Source: Microbacterium sp. BK668 (GTDB lineage: Bacteria > Actinomycetota > Actinomycetes > Actinomycetales > Microbacteriaceae). Taken from it: a stretch of DNA of 64,000 bases. Of the stretch, positions 16,833-26,002 are shown piece after piece. The stretch is taken from assembly GCF_004362195.1 (NCBI RefSeq), contig NZ_SNWG01000001.1, positions 1,364,001-1,428,000 on the forward strand. Direction: 5' to 3'. Each line of letters starts with the position of its first letter. Positions within the stretch are counted from its first letter, which is position 1. Position numbers and translations under genes: made by a program. Under the pieces are notes generated by a model. That model saw only the letters and a program-made list of their open reading frames with translations, was not told the origin of the DNA and did no database searches.

Positions 16833-19800
16833 ATGAGACTGTTCCCCCGCCGCAAGGCCGCCCTCGTGGTCACCGCGATCAGCGCGATGGTCCTTGGGCT
16901 CGGCGCCACGGGCGCCCAGGCCGCCGTCCCCGACCAGGGGCTGGTGGCGCAATACGACTTCACGCAGACCAGCGGGGCATCCGTTCCCAACTCTGCGCCC
17001 GGCTCGAGCCTCGGCGCGGCCACGGTCCAGAATCTGCAGGCGACCGACTGGACCGGCTCGCAGCTGACGCTCCGCGGCGGCGCCAAGACGTCGACCGGCA
17101 ACTGGGTGCGCCTGCCGAACGACATCCTCCAGGGCAAGACCTCCGCGACCGTCGTCGCCGAGGTCAAGGCCTCGCAGGCGATGCTCAACGGCTTCCACTT
17201 CCTGTGGAACATCGGCAACGACTCCTCCGCGACGGAGTACTTCTTCGCCTCGCTCAACTGCGGCTCCGGGCGCGCGCCCCTCGTAGGCCTCAAGTCGGCC
17301 GGCGTCGAGCGCCTCGTGCAGTCGAGCTCCTGCGGCGTGACAGCCAACCAGTGGGTCAGCGTGGTCGCGGTCGTCGATGGCGCCTCGGGCACGGCATCCC
17401 TCTACATCGACGGCAAGCGCGCGGCACAGGGCGCCATGCCCGTCACACCCGCGAACGTCGTCGACCAGTCGCTCAACGCGATCGGGCGCGCACCGTGGCC
17501 CGACCCTCTGTTCCAGGGCGCCATCTCGGCGTTCCGCGTGTACGACCGGGCCCTGAGCGCCGCCGAGGTCGCACAGGTCTCGGATTCGGATGCCCAGACC
17601 CACGCCGCGGAGCTGCAGGCGCAGGCCCAGGCCATCCTCACGAGCCTCAACGTGAGCGACGTCCAGACGAGCACCGACATCGACCTGCCCACATCGAGCG
17701 GCCGTGTCACGTGGACCTCGAGCAACCCGGCCGTCGTCGCGACCGACGGGACCGTCACGGCGCCCCTCGCGGGCCAGCCCGCGATCCCCGTGCAGCTGAC
17801 CGCGACAGCGGCGGTGCGCGGCGTGACGGCGACCAAGACGATCACCGTCACGGTGCTGCCGTCGACCGAGAGCGCCGAGCAGCGCATCCAGCGCCTCGCG
17901 CAGCGATTCGTCATCCCGTCGGTCATCGAGTCCGGCGCGGCCCTTCCCGCCGCTCCCGAGGGCACGACCATCGCCGTCACGAGCGCGACGAGCGGAGTCG
18001 CGGTGACCGACACGATCTCGTCATCCTCCGAGGAGGCCCTCGACGCTACCATCACGATCCGCGTCACCGACTCCGCAACCGGGGCGACGACCGACCGTGC
18101 GTTCACGGTGCGCGTCCTCCCGGCGGCCACCACGACGCAGCTCCTCGCCTACAACCGGACGCCCACGACCGTCAACGAGGCGAACAACGCCGACGTGGCG
18201 CTCAGCATGCACCTCGCGCTCGAGGACGGCGCCGGCTGGTCGCCGCTCAACGAGAACTACGGCATCTTCTTCGCCAAGACCTCGACGACGCCGCCCGCGA
18301 GCGGCACGACCGAGTCGATCATCCGGAGCCTGCGCAGCCCGCACCTGTTCCACCTCGCCGACGGCGGCTACGGCATCGCGGCCACACGCACCGCGCGCGG
18401 CGGCGCATCCGACGGCACGCAGGCGTCGAGCTTCCTCTTCGCCAAGAGCTCCGACCTGCTGAGCTACCGGGAGATCGGACTGGTGAACGTCGGCGTGACG
18501 AGCGGCGTCAACGAGCCCGCCGTCGTGTGGGACTCGGCATCCCAGCGCTATGTCGTCTCGTGGATCTCGGATGCGGGCGCGCCCTACTACACGACGTTCG
18601 CAGACCTGGCCGACGTCTCGACGCGCGGCGCCGTGCTCCGCGGCACCGTCACCGGCAGCGCCGGCAACCCCGGCACCGGGGTCGCGAACTTCGCCTCGGG
18701 CAACGCCGTCCCCGTCGCGGCGAGCATCGCCGACGCGCTGCAGGTGCGCTTCGGCCGCATCGCCAACACCGACGTCGAGGCGCTGGACGGCGTCGAGGTC
18801 GAGCAGGGCGGCGCCCTGTCAGCCGCTGACCTGCCCGAGCGCGCCGAGCTCTCGTACGACGACGGATCGAAGGCGTCGCGCGCGATCGCGTGGGATGCCG
18901 CATCCCTCGCGGCGGTCGACACATCGGCGCCCGGCACGTACGAGGTGACCGGATCGGTCAAGGCGCCCCAGTACGCGACGCCGTTCGCCGACGAGCGGGC
19001 CGACCCGTCGGTGTTCCGGTTCGACTGGAACGGTCAGCAGAAGTTCCTCATGATCGCCACCGAGGACCTGAACCTCAACCCCATCGACCCGGCGAACGGC
19101 CCGCACATGCCGATCCGCATCGCCGACACGATCGAGGAGCTCTCGGACGACGCCGTCGATGCGGGACGCAACGTCGAGATCGATCTGCTGCGCGCGGGAG
19201 ACACGGATGCCGACGGCGGCGTCATGACCGGATGCTTCTGGGCACCCGAGTTCCACGTGATCGGCGGCAAGCTCTCGATCCTTTTCATGCCCTGCTACAA
19301 CGGCAGCAACGGCCGCCCCGACATGTGGACGGGGCGCGCGAGCATCATCCAGCTGAAGCAGGACGCGCAGGGCGCCGACCTCGACCCGGCCGTGCCGGCG
19401 AACTGGACGAAGGCGCAGAAGGTGGTCCGGTCGGACGGGTCGATCCTGAACCCGATCCAGAGCATCTCGCTGGACATGACGTACTTCCAGGACTCGGGCC
19501 AGTCGTACTACATGTGGCAGATGCTCGGCGCGATCTTCATCGCGAAGATGGACCCGGCCGATCCGACGCGACTCACGTCGGCCCCGGTGCGGATCCTCGC
19601 TCCCGAGTACGCGTGGGACAACACGATCGCCGAGGGGCCCAACGTGCATGTGCACGACGGCAAGCTCTACATGATCTACTCGGGCTCCACGGTGGGCGAC
19701 AGCTACACCACGGGACTGGCGACGGCGACGGCGGGCCAGAACGTCGACCTGACCGACCCCGCCGCGTGGTCGAAGCTGAACTACCCGATCCAGAAGTCGG

Positions 19801-20342
19801 GTGTGTTCAACGGCGCGTGGCAGCTGGGCACGGGGCACGGCATGTGGTCTCACGACGAGGACGACAACCTCCTCTACGTCTTCCACGCACGCACCGATCA
19901 CGACGGACTGAGCGGTCGCGACATGTTCGTCCGCCGCGTGCACTGGGCGGCTGACGGCCTCCCCGTGTTCGACATGGAGGAGGACGAGGAGGTCGCGCCG
20001 GACAATCGCGCCGTCAAGGTCGCGGTGACGGTCACGGCTGCGCCCGCCGCGACCCTCGACTACACGGCGACGGTCACGGCGCGGTGCGTCGCGGGCAAGG
20101 TCGTGCAGACGGTCCTGATCACCAATACGGATGACGTGGCCCTCGCGTTGCAGACGACGTCACCGTACGGCACGAAGGCGACCGCGTCGCTCGCCGCCGG
20201 CAAGAGCGTCTCGTATGCCTTCACGACGCGCCTGGCCACGATGCCCCCGGGCAGTGTGAAGGTCGACGCGAGCGCGACCGTCGGCGGCACGGCCGTCACG
20301 GGAACGCAGACGGTCACCTACCCGCAGGCGAACTGCGGCTGA
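16833..20342 (+). CDS. secreted multidomain GH43 arabinanase-like enzyme (second of three)
   Basis: This is a 1169-residue secreted enzyme. A signal peptide MRLFPRRKAALVVTAISAMV ends in AQA. It is followed by a LamG domain (about 30-225), an atrophied bacterial Ig-like domain, a propeller-like module with FHLADGGYGIA and FAKSSDLLSY (about 430-590), a Big_4-like domain (about 640-705), a GH43 catalytic domain and the shared C-terminal two-cysteine domain. Likely catalytic residues are Asp724 (RADPSVF), Asp881 (SLDM) and Glu934 (AEGP). I chose ATG 16833 because GGAGAG lies just upstream; ATGs at 16806 and 16821 would add residues before the signal peptide. It probably acts on arabinan or arabinosylated polymers outside the cell. 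It is divergent from the first GH43 gene. Confidence 0.9.
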   Translation: MRLFPRRKAALVVTAISAMVLGLGATGAQAAVPDQGLVAQYDFTQTSGASVPNSAPGSSLGAATVQNLQATDWTGSQLTLRGGAKTSTGNWVRLPNDILQGKTSATVVAEVKASQAMLNGFHFLWNIGNDSSATEYFFASLNCGSGRAPLVGLKSAGVERLVQSSSCGVTANQWVSVVAVVDGASGTASLYIDGKRAAQGAMPVTPANVVDQSLNAIGRAPWPDPLFQGAISAFRVYDRALSAAEVAQVSDSDAQTHAAELQAQAQAILTSLNVSDVQTSTDIDLPTSSGRVTWTSSNPAVVATDGTVTAPLAGQPAIPVQLTATAAVRGVTATKTITVTVLPSTESAEQRIQRLAQRFVIPSVIESGAALPAAPEGTTIAVTSATSGVAVTDTISSSSEEALDATITIRVTDSATGATTDRAFTVRVLPAATTTQLLAYNRTPTTVNEANNADVALSMHLALEDGAGWSPLNENYGIFFAKTSTTPPASGTTESIIRSLRSPHLFHLADGGYGIAATRTARGGASDGTQASSFLFAKSSDLLSYREIGLVNVGVTSGVNEPAVVWDSASQRYVVSWISDAGAPYYTTFADLADVSTRGAVLRGTVTGSAGNPGTGVANFASGNAVPVAASIADALQVRFGRIANTDVEALDGVEVEQGGALSAADLPERAELSYDDGSKASRAIAWDAASLAAVDTSAPGTYEVTGSVKAPQYATPFADERADPSVFRFDWNGQQKFLMIATEDLNLNPIDPANGPHMPIRIADTIEELSDDAVDAGRNVEIDLLRAGDTDADGGVMTGCFWAPEFHVIGGKLSILFMPCYNGSNGRPDMWTGRASIIQLKQDAQGADLDPAVPANWTKAQKVVRSDGSILNPIQSISLDMTYFQDSGQSYYMWQMLGAIFIAKMDPADPTRLTSAPVRILAPEYAWDNTIAEGPNVHVHDGKLYMIYSGSTVGDSYTTGLATATAGQNVDLTDPAAWSKLNYPIQKSGVFNGAWQLGTGHGMWSHDEDDNLLYVFHARTDHDGLSGRDMFVRRVHWAADGLPVFDMEEDEEVAPDNRAVKVAVTVTAAPAATLDYTATVTARCVAGKVVQTVLITNTDDVALALQTTSPYGTKATASLAAGKSVSYAFTTRLATMPPGSVKVDASATVGGTAVTGTQTVTYPQANCG

Positions 20343-20396
20343 TCCCCTCCGGCTGATCCCATCCGGCTCAGTCGGGCGGCGGGGCCGGGCGGCGGA

Positions 20397-20430
20397 GCCG
20401 GGCGTGCACGGAGCATCCGTCGCGCCCGGC
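20397..20430 (+). terminator. likely terminator after the second GH43 gene
   Basis: An 8-bp perfect stem (GCCGGGCG with CGCCCGGC), extended by weaker pairs, lies 55 bp after the stop codon. The surrounding 317-bp gap otherwise holds only the operator of the next gene. Confidence 0.5.
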
Positions 20431-20575
20431 TTCGCGGCATCCACCGACGTCCCCCCGCCGCCGAGGGCCGGGATCGCACAGATGACAGATGCTGGAGCCG
20501 CGCGCCGGTGATTCGTGCGATCTCGACGGATGCTGACCGGGGCACGGAGATCGGTGCGGCGGGTCCGGGCATCTT

Positions 20576-20601
20576 GTGTGCGCTAACAAGTGACCGCTAA
20601 C
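20576..20601 (+). promoter_or_regulatory. tandem LacI-type operators upstream of the GH127 gene
   Basis: GTGTGCGCTAAC (20576-20587) and GTGACCGCTAAC (20590-20601) lie 58-84 bp upstream of the chosen start. The spacing of 14 nt between sites resembles the pairs before the GH43 and WxL genes. Confidence 0.68.
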
Positions 20602-20659
20602 ATCCCGACAGGTGCGTGGGCAGCCGTCCATGCGCAGACCGACGACGAGGTGGGTTGAC

Positions 20660-23600
20660 ATGCCGACGATGGCGGAGAGGGCGAAAGCCCGGCGCAGGAT
20701 GGCGGGCTGGACGGGAGGCGTGCTGGCGATGGCCTTGGCCGTGGGGGGGATGTCGGCTCCCGCAGCGGCCGCGGAGCCCCTGAGTGTCGGGGCACCGGTG
20801 CTCGATCTGCAATTCGAGGGAGGAGTGGACGACACCAGCTCCCTCGCGCATCCCACTCAGCTGCGCGGACACCAGGGGGCCGCGCCGACTGCCACCTATG
20901 TGGCCGGCGTCAAGCCCGACTCGCAGGCGATCAAGTTCGGCGGCAACACGTATCTCAGCCTCGGTTCGAGCGCCCAGCTCCTTCCGGCCAGACTGACGCT
21001 CTCGTTCTGGCTGAAGCCGGACGCCCCGATGAGCGGTGAAGAGATCATCACGTGGAACAAGGCCGCATACAACAGCGATGGCTTCTACGTCTCGTCCGTG
21101 TCGAACTCCAATCCTTTGCTCCTCTCCGTGGGCACGGGGTCGAGCCAGCCGCTGGAGATCCGCGCCGCCGCGACCGACCGGAACGCGTTCTTCGCGCCTG
21201 GGCAGTGGACTCATGTCGCGATCACCTACAACTCGTCCACGAAGTCGGCCGTCTTCTATCGGAACGGCGTCAAGGTGCCCACCTCGGCGGCCAACACCTC
21301 GGCACCCGGCGTCATCAACCCCGCCGCGAACGTGACGAAGTCCCTCGGCTTCAACGGGCCCAACTACAACGGCGGATATCTCCCGCAGCAACCTCGACGA
21401 GTACACGCTCTACTCCGGAGTCGCCGACGTGAGCGACATCGCGACCCTCTACGAGGCGGGCGGCGGAGTTCTCGACAAGACCGCGCTCGCGCAGCAGGAT
21501 GCCGACGGCATCAACCTGCCGACGACGGCGAGCGTGGCTCTGGCTCTCCCGGCGGTGGGCTCCAACGGATCGTCCATCGCCTGGGCGTCCGACAAGCCCT
21601 CGATCATCGCGACGGACGGCACCGTGACGCCGCCGAGCGACGGCGAGGACGTCACCGTGACGCTCACGGCGTCGGTGCGCTACGCCGGGGGTTCCGCCGT
21701 GACGCGGGAGTTCACGGTCACCGTCGCGGCCCCGAAGGTGCCCCTCGAGGACTCCGGGCTCGACGTGCTGCTGAGCGACGAGTACCTGCAGAACGCCGCG
21801 GCGAAGGAGCACGAGTACCTGCTGAGCTTGAGCTCGGACACATTCCTCTACTGGTTCTTCCGGACCGCGAACCTCACTCCGCCCACGTCGTCCGGCTACG
21901 GCGGCTGGGAGAACGGCGCGGTCACCTGGAACTTCCGCGGGCACGCGTTCGGCCACTACATGTCGGCGCTCGCCATGTCGTACGCCAGTACGAAGGACCC
22001 CGCGGTGAAGGAAGGCCTCCTCGCGCAGATCGTCGACGCCGTAGACGGGCTCGAGACAGTGCAAGCCTCCTACGCCGGCACCGCGCGGCAGGGGTACATC
22101 GGCCCGTTCCGCGACACCGCGCTCAACGCCGTCGAGGGCCGTGGCACGTCGGACGACCCGGTCATCGTGCCCTACTACAACCTGCACAAGGTGCTCGCGG
22201 GGCTCCTCGACATCGACAAGTATGTGCCGGGAGGTCTCGGCGACCGCGCGCTGAGGATTGCGGAGGGCTTCGGCGAGTACATGTACGGCCGCATCTCGAC
22301 GCTGCAGAACAAGGCGACGCTCCTCGGCACCGAGTACGGCGGGATGAACGACGCCCTCTACGAGCTCTTCGCGCGGTCGGGTGGCAACCCGCACTTCAAG
22401 GTCGCGGCCGAGGGCTTCGACGAGGTCTCGCTGTTCCAGCAGCTCGCGAACGGGCAAGACGTCCTGAGCGGCAAGCACGCCAACACGACGATCCCGAAGT
22501 TCATCGGCGCGCTCAAGCGGTACACCGTGTTCACCCAGAACCCGACGTACTACAACATGCTGACCGCGCAGGAGAAGCAGAACCTGCCGATGTACCGGCT
22601 GGCGGCGGAGAACTTCTTCCAGATCGTGGTCGATCACCACACCTACGCCACGGGGGCCAACAGCCAGAGCGAGCACTTCCACGGTCCGGACTCTCTTCAT
22701 TTCGACGCGACGCAACGCGGCGAGGCGACCGGGAATCCGCAGACGGCGGAGACGTGCAACGAGTACAACATGCTCAAGCTGTCGCGTGAGCTGTTCAAGA
22801 TCTCGCAGGACGTGAAGTACGCCAACTACTACGAGAACACGTTCATCAACACGATCGTCTCGTCGCAGAACCCCGACACGGGCATGACGACGTACTTCCA
22901 AGCCATGGCCCCGGGCTACTTCAAGGTGTACGGCGCGCCGTTCACGGAGTTCTGGTGCTGCATCGGCACGGGCATGGAGAACTTCTCCAAGCTGTCGGAC
23001 TCGCTCTACTTCGCGAGCGGCTCGGGGGTGTGGGTGAACATGTTCTTCAGCTCGCGGTTCGATCACGCGGCCACCGGCATGCGCGTCGAGCAGACGGCAT
23101 CCATCCCGAACAGCGACACGGTGGAATTCAGGATCTCGGCGATCGGAGAGGATCCGATCGATCGGAGCGCGACTCTGCGACTGCGCGTTCCCGACTGGAT
23201 CGCGGGCGACCCCGTCGTGCGCGTCAACGGCGCCGCGATCACTCCGACGATCCGGGGAGGATACATCGTGCTCGCCCGCGTGAAGGACGGCGACGAGATC
23301 TCGTACACGATGCCGATGGAGGTCCAGATCAGCGCGACTCAGGACAACAAGGACTTCGTCGCGTTCAGGTACGGTCCCGTACTCCTGAGCACGAGCCTCG
23401 GCACGGCCAACCTCTCGAAGACGGGCACTGTCGGCGTCGGCGTCCGCATCGCCTCGTTCGACGCGGGGGCCCAGCAGCGGATCACGGTCGCCGCGGCATC
23501 CACAGACGCGTGGAAGCAGGCGGTGACCGACAACGTCGTGCGCATCGCCGACAGCGCCGACGGAGACGTGCAGTTCGCGCTGAAGGACACGCTCAACAGC

Positions 23601-24818
23601 GACGACCTCGTGTTCAGTCCGCACTACAAGCGTCACGACGAGCGCTATGGCCTCTACATGACGCTCGAGGTGCCGGACTCGCCCGCGGCGCAGGCGGAGA
23701 TCCTCCAGGGGAAGCAACAGCTTCGCGACCAGGAGCTGATCATCGACTCGCTCACGACGTTCGACAACAACAACTCCGAGGCATCCAAGAACGTCAAGTC
23801 CTCGAACTCCACCGTCGGCAGCTTCAGCGACCGCACGTATCGGCACGCGAACTCCGGAGGATGGTTCAGCTACGACCTGCAGGTCGATCCCGCCGCGGCG
23901 CAGAATGTCCTGAAGGCGACGTACTACTCGGGTGACAACGGCCGATCGTTCGACGTCTATCTCAACGACGTCAAGTTCAAGACGCAGACCATCACGAACG
24001 CGGCGGGAAGCGGCGTGTTCTACGCGGTGACCGACGAGATCCCGCGCACCTACCTCGAGGGCCCGAACGTGCGTCACAAGGTCGACGCCAACGGCGCTCC
24101 GGTTCTCGACGAGAACGGCAACCGGATACCGGTGGTCACGGTGCGCTGGCAGTCGACGGGCGGATTCGCCGGAGGCCTCTTCGGGGTCCAGACGACTCGT
24201 CCCCCCGCATTCGACACGACGTCGAAGCTGCGCGGCCTGACGTTCGACGCGGGCCGGCTCGAACCGAGCTTCGCCTCGGACACCACCCAGTACGTCCTGT
24301 GGGTGCCCGAGGGGACGGATGCTGTCGCCTTCGACGCCGAGCCGTGGCTGGCGAGCGGCCTGGTCAGGACCGGCGGGATCCTCATCGACGACACGCAGCC
24401 GCGCGCCGTCGTCCTCACCCCCGGGCAGGAGAAGACCATCACGATCGACGCCTACGCCCAGGATCACACGACGACCACGCAGTACTCGGTGGTCGTCCGC
24501 GAGGGCGCTCCCTCGCCTGCGCTCGAGGTCGTCCTCACCGCCGCAGCCCGGTGCGTGGCGGGGAAGGCCGTTGTGACGGCGACGCTCACCAACGCGGCGG
24601 GCGTGCCGGTCGCCGCGACGGTGACATCTCCCTACGGCTCGAAGAGCGTGTCTGCCCTCGCACCCGGGAAGTCGGCGTCGCAGGCCTTCACGACCCGTCT
24701 GACGAGCATCGGCGTCACCTCGGTGACTGCGCAGGCCTCGGCCACCATCGACGGGGACGCGGTCACGGCCGACGTGGGCGCGTCCGCCCCGGCCCTCGCC
24801 TGCGGGGCGGCGCAGTAG
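20660..24818 (+). pseudogene. full GH127 beta-L-arabinofuranosidase gene, frameshifted
   Basis: The gene is split by one apparent extra base near 21382-21384 in the run CTCCCGC. Before it, frame 2 encodes a signal peptide (MPTMAERAKARRRMAGWTGG, ending in PAAAA) and most of a LamG domain up to FNGPNYNGGYL. After it, frame 3 continues the same domain with NLDEYTLYSGVADVSDIATLYEAGG, exactly the normal end of a LamG domain in this locus. Removing one C restores a protein of about 1385 residues. A GAGG ribosome site precedes ATG 20660. This may be a sequencing error in a C-run or a real inactivating mutation. The downstream frame is otherwise intact. Confidence 0.75.
21429..24818 (+). CDS. GH127 beta-L-arabinofuranosidase, intact reading frame after the frameshift
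   Basis: This open frame of 1129 codons contains the end of the LamG domain, an atrophied Ig-like domain (about 20-105), and a GH127 (DUF1680) catalytic domain (about 110-680). The GH127 zinc/cysteine site is visible: Glu441 and Cys443 in TAETCNEYN, and Cys510-Cys511 in FWCCIGTGMENFSKL. These match the Glu-x-Cys and Cys-Cys residues known in Bifidobacterium HypBA1. A DUF6805-like beta domain, a cadherin-like repeat and the shared C-terminal two-cysteine domain follow. GH127 enzymes remove beta-L-arabinofuranose, for example from hydroxyproline-linked arabinans of plant extensins. The GTG start at 21429 is formal; without repair of the frame the product lacks a signal peptide. Confidence 0.85.
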   Translation: MSDIATLYEAGGGVLDKTALAQQDADGINLPTTASVALALPAVGSNGSSIAWASDKPSIIATDGTVTPPSDGEDVTVTLTASVRYAGGSAVTREFTVTVAAPKVPLEDSGLDVLLSDEYLQNAAAKEHEYLLSLSSDTFLYWFFRTANLTPPTSSGYGGWENGAVTWNFRGHAFGHYMSALAMSYASTKDPAVKEGLLAQIVDAVDGLETVQASYAGTARQGYIGPFRDTALNAVEGRGTSDDPVIVPYYNLHKVLAGLLDIDKYVPGGLGDRALRIAEGFGEYMYGRISTLQNKATLLGTEYGGMNDALYELFARSGGNPHFKVAAEGFDEVSLFQQLANGQDVLSGKHANTTIPKFIGALKRYTVFTQNPTYYNMLTAQEKQNLPMYRLAAENFFQIVVDHHTYATGANSQSEHFHGPDSLHFDATQRGEATGNPQTAETCNEYNMLKLSRELFKISQDVKYANYYENTFINTIVSSQNPDTGMTTYFQAMAPGYFKVYGAPFTEFWCCIGTGMENFSKLSDSLYFASGSGVWVNMFFSSRFDHAATGMRVEQTASIPNSDTVEFRISAIGEDPIDRSATLRLRVPDWIAGDPVVRVNGAAITPTIRGGYIVLARVKDGDEISYTMPMEVQISATQDNKDFVAFRYGPVLLSTSLGTANLSKTGTVGVGVRIASFDAGAQQRITVAAASTDAWKQAVTDNVVRIADSADGDVQFALKDTLNSDDLVFSPHYKRHDERYGLYMTLEVPDSPAAQAEILQGKQQLRDQELIIDSLTTFDNNNSEASKNVKSSNSTVGSFSDRTYRHANSGGWFSYDLQVDPAAAQNVLKATYYSGDNGRSFDVYLNDVKFKTQTITNAAGSGVFYAVTDEIPRTYLEGPNVRHKVDANGAPVLDENGNRIPVVTVRWQSTGGFAGGLFGVQTTRPPAFDTTSKLRGLTFDAGRLEPSFASDTTQYVLWVPEGTDAVAFDAEPWLASGLVRTGGILIDDTQPRAVVLTPGQEKTITIDAYAQDHTTTTQYSVVVREGAPSPALEVVLTAAARCVAGKAVVTATLTNAAGVPVAATVTSPYGSKSVSALAPGKSASQAFTTRLTSIGVTSVTAQASATIDGDAVTADVGASAPALACGAAQ

Positions 24819-24841
24819 ATCGAGCGTGGTCGTGGAAGCGA

Positions 24842-24878
24842 GGAGGAACCCGGATGCATCCCGCGTCCGGGTTCCTCC
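24842..24878 (+). terminator. strong terminator after GH127
   Basis: A perfect 13-bp stem (GGAGGAACCCGGA with TCCGGGTTCCTCC) around an 11-nt loop lies 24 bp after the GH127 stop codon. Confidence 0.85.
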
Positions 24879-24974
24879 GGCGTCGGCCGCGGCCCTCGCA
24901 GCGCCGGGGAACCTGTATGGCGCCCCGACGGGATGCCGTTTGGCTTCGCCCGCTCGCATCACCGATCCGGGCTT

Positions 24975-24999
24975 GTTCTCGCTAACAGTTCTCGCTAAC
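24975..24999 (+). promoter_or_regulatory. duplicated LacI-type operator upstream of the WxL-lacI operon
   Basis: The 12-mer GTTCTCGCTAAC occurs twice, at 24975-24986 and 24988-24999, 1 nt apart. No gene starts within 50 bp; the WxL-like gene begins 299 bp further on. The 24819-25297 gap otherwise holds the GH127 terminator and a weak 49-codon frame. Because lacI is the last gene of this operon, the site implies autoregulation. Confidence 0.62.
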
Positions 25000-25052
25000 A
25001 TCGCTTGGAGAGCCCGTCGATCCACTGTCGGATCCAGAGCAAAGGTGCATAG

Positions 25053-25202
25053 ATGCTCACATACTCCACCCGCCTCCTGCGGCGTGGCGCCGTGCCCGCA
25101 CCGTGGCGTCGACTGGCTCTGGGCGCTGACGAAGGACATGTCGAGGGTGCGGCCTTCACCGTGCCGGCGACGACTCACAGAAGCGGGTTGCGTTCAGCCT
25201 GA
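25053..25202 (+). other. possible 49-codon leader reading frame
   Basis: ATG 25053 opens a 49-codon frame beginning MLTYSTRLLRRG and ending at TGA 25202. It lies just downstream of the duplicated operator, with a weak AAAGG upstream. It has no similarity that I recognise and could be chance. It is listed because it occupies an otherwise unexplained 5-prime region. Confidence 0.15.
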
Positions 25203-25297
25203 GCTGAAGCTCCTGCGAGACCCGACGGCCGGATGGTCCGGTCGCTCGCCACCTTCGGTCCGGGACGAGAAGCCGGCCGGGAATTGGAGAAATAGGA

Positions 25298-25921
25298 ATG
25301 AACAAGCGTGGAATCATCGCCCGCACCACAGCCGGTGCGCTCGGTGGCCTGCTTCTGATCGGTGGCGCCGGCGCAGCCATCGCCGACGAGCTCGACAACG
25401 ACAGCGTCGAGGTCAGCGTGAACATCGAGGCTCTTCCCCCGGTGGGCGCACTGACGCTGTCGGTGGCGTCGAACTCGACGACGCTCACCGAGAGCGGGTC
25501 GACGGCCGACATCCGCCAGTTCACGGGCGAGCTCCCCACCGTCACCGTGACCGACGACCGCGAAGACGTGCCCGCTGACACCTTCTGGTACGTCACGGGC
25601 CAGTCGTCGGAATTCTCCGCCGACGGCGTTGCGAGCCTCGGGCCCGAGCACCTCGGATGGACCCCGATCCTGACGAGCGACGACAGCGACGGACAGGTCG
25701 CCGAGGGCGCGCCGGTGGACACCATCCTCGACCAGGGCCCCGACGCGGTCGGTCTTGTCGGTGAGGAGCTCCTCGCCATCGCCCCGAACCTCGCGGGCGG
25801 CGAGCTGCCGAACGGCGAGTGGTCGGCGAAGGCGAACCTGTTCCTCAAGACGCCGGCAGAGGTCGCTCCCGGTGCATACAAGGCGACGATCACGCTGACC
25901 CTGTGGGAAGACGCGATCTGA
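25298..25921 (+). CDS. secreted WxL-domain-like surface protein
   Basis: This 207-residue protein has a signal peptide (MNKRGIIARTTAGALGGLLL, cleavage near AIA29), no membrane anchor and an all-beta mature region. The C terminus, NLFLKTPAEVAPGAYKATITLTLWEDAI, resembles the end of WxL domains (tyrosine, then alternating Ile/Thr/Leu). LGWTPIL earlier resembles the first WxL motif. In Firmicutes, WxL proteins bind peptidoglycan non-covalently and work with DUF916-type partners, as encoded next here. The domain match is by pattern only and is degenerate. AGGAAT near the start serves as ribosome site. It lies downstream of a duplicated LacI-type operator. Confidence 0.65.
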   Translation: MNKRGIIARTTAGALGGLLLIGGAGAAIADELDNDSVEVSVNIEALPPVGALTLSVASNSTTLTESGSTADIRQFTGELPTVTVTDDREDVPADTFWYVTGQSSEFSADGVASLGPEHLGWTPILTSDDSDGQVAEGAPVDTILDQGPDAVGLVGEELLAIAPNLAGGELPNGEWSAKANLFLKTPAEVAPGAYKATITLTLWEDAI

Positions 25922-25954
25922 CCACGTCGCACGTCTGAAACGTGTTGGAATCGG

Positions 25955-25981
25955 GTCGGGGCCGTGGACTGCGGCCCCGAC
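25955..25981 (+). terminator. intra-operon hairpin after the WxL-like gene
   Basis: A perfect 10-bp stem (GTCGGGGCCG with CGGCCCCGAC) around a 7-nt loop begins 34 bp after the WxL stop. A CCAGACGTCTGG palindrome follows at once. It may terminate part of the transcription or stabilise the upstream message, giving more WxL protein than its downstream partners. Confidence 0.6.
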
Positions 25982-26002
25982 CCAGACGTCTGGAAATCCC
26001 CC

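Noticed and set aside
21351..25178. Very long minus-strand reading frame (1275 codons) opposite GH127
   Set aside because: It is antisense to a well-recognised GH127 gene, is full of Arg/His/Val strings typical of shadow frames in GC-rich DNA, and shows no domain or ribosome site.
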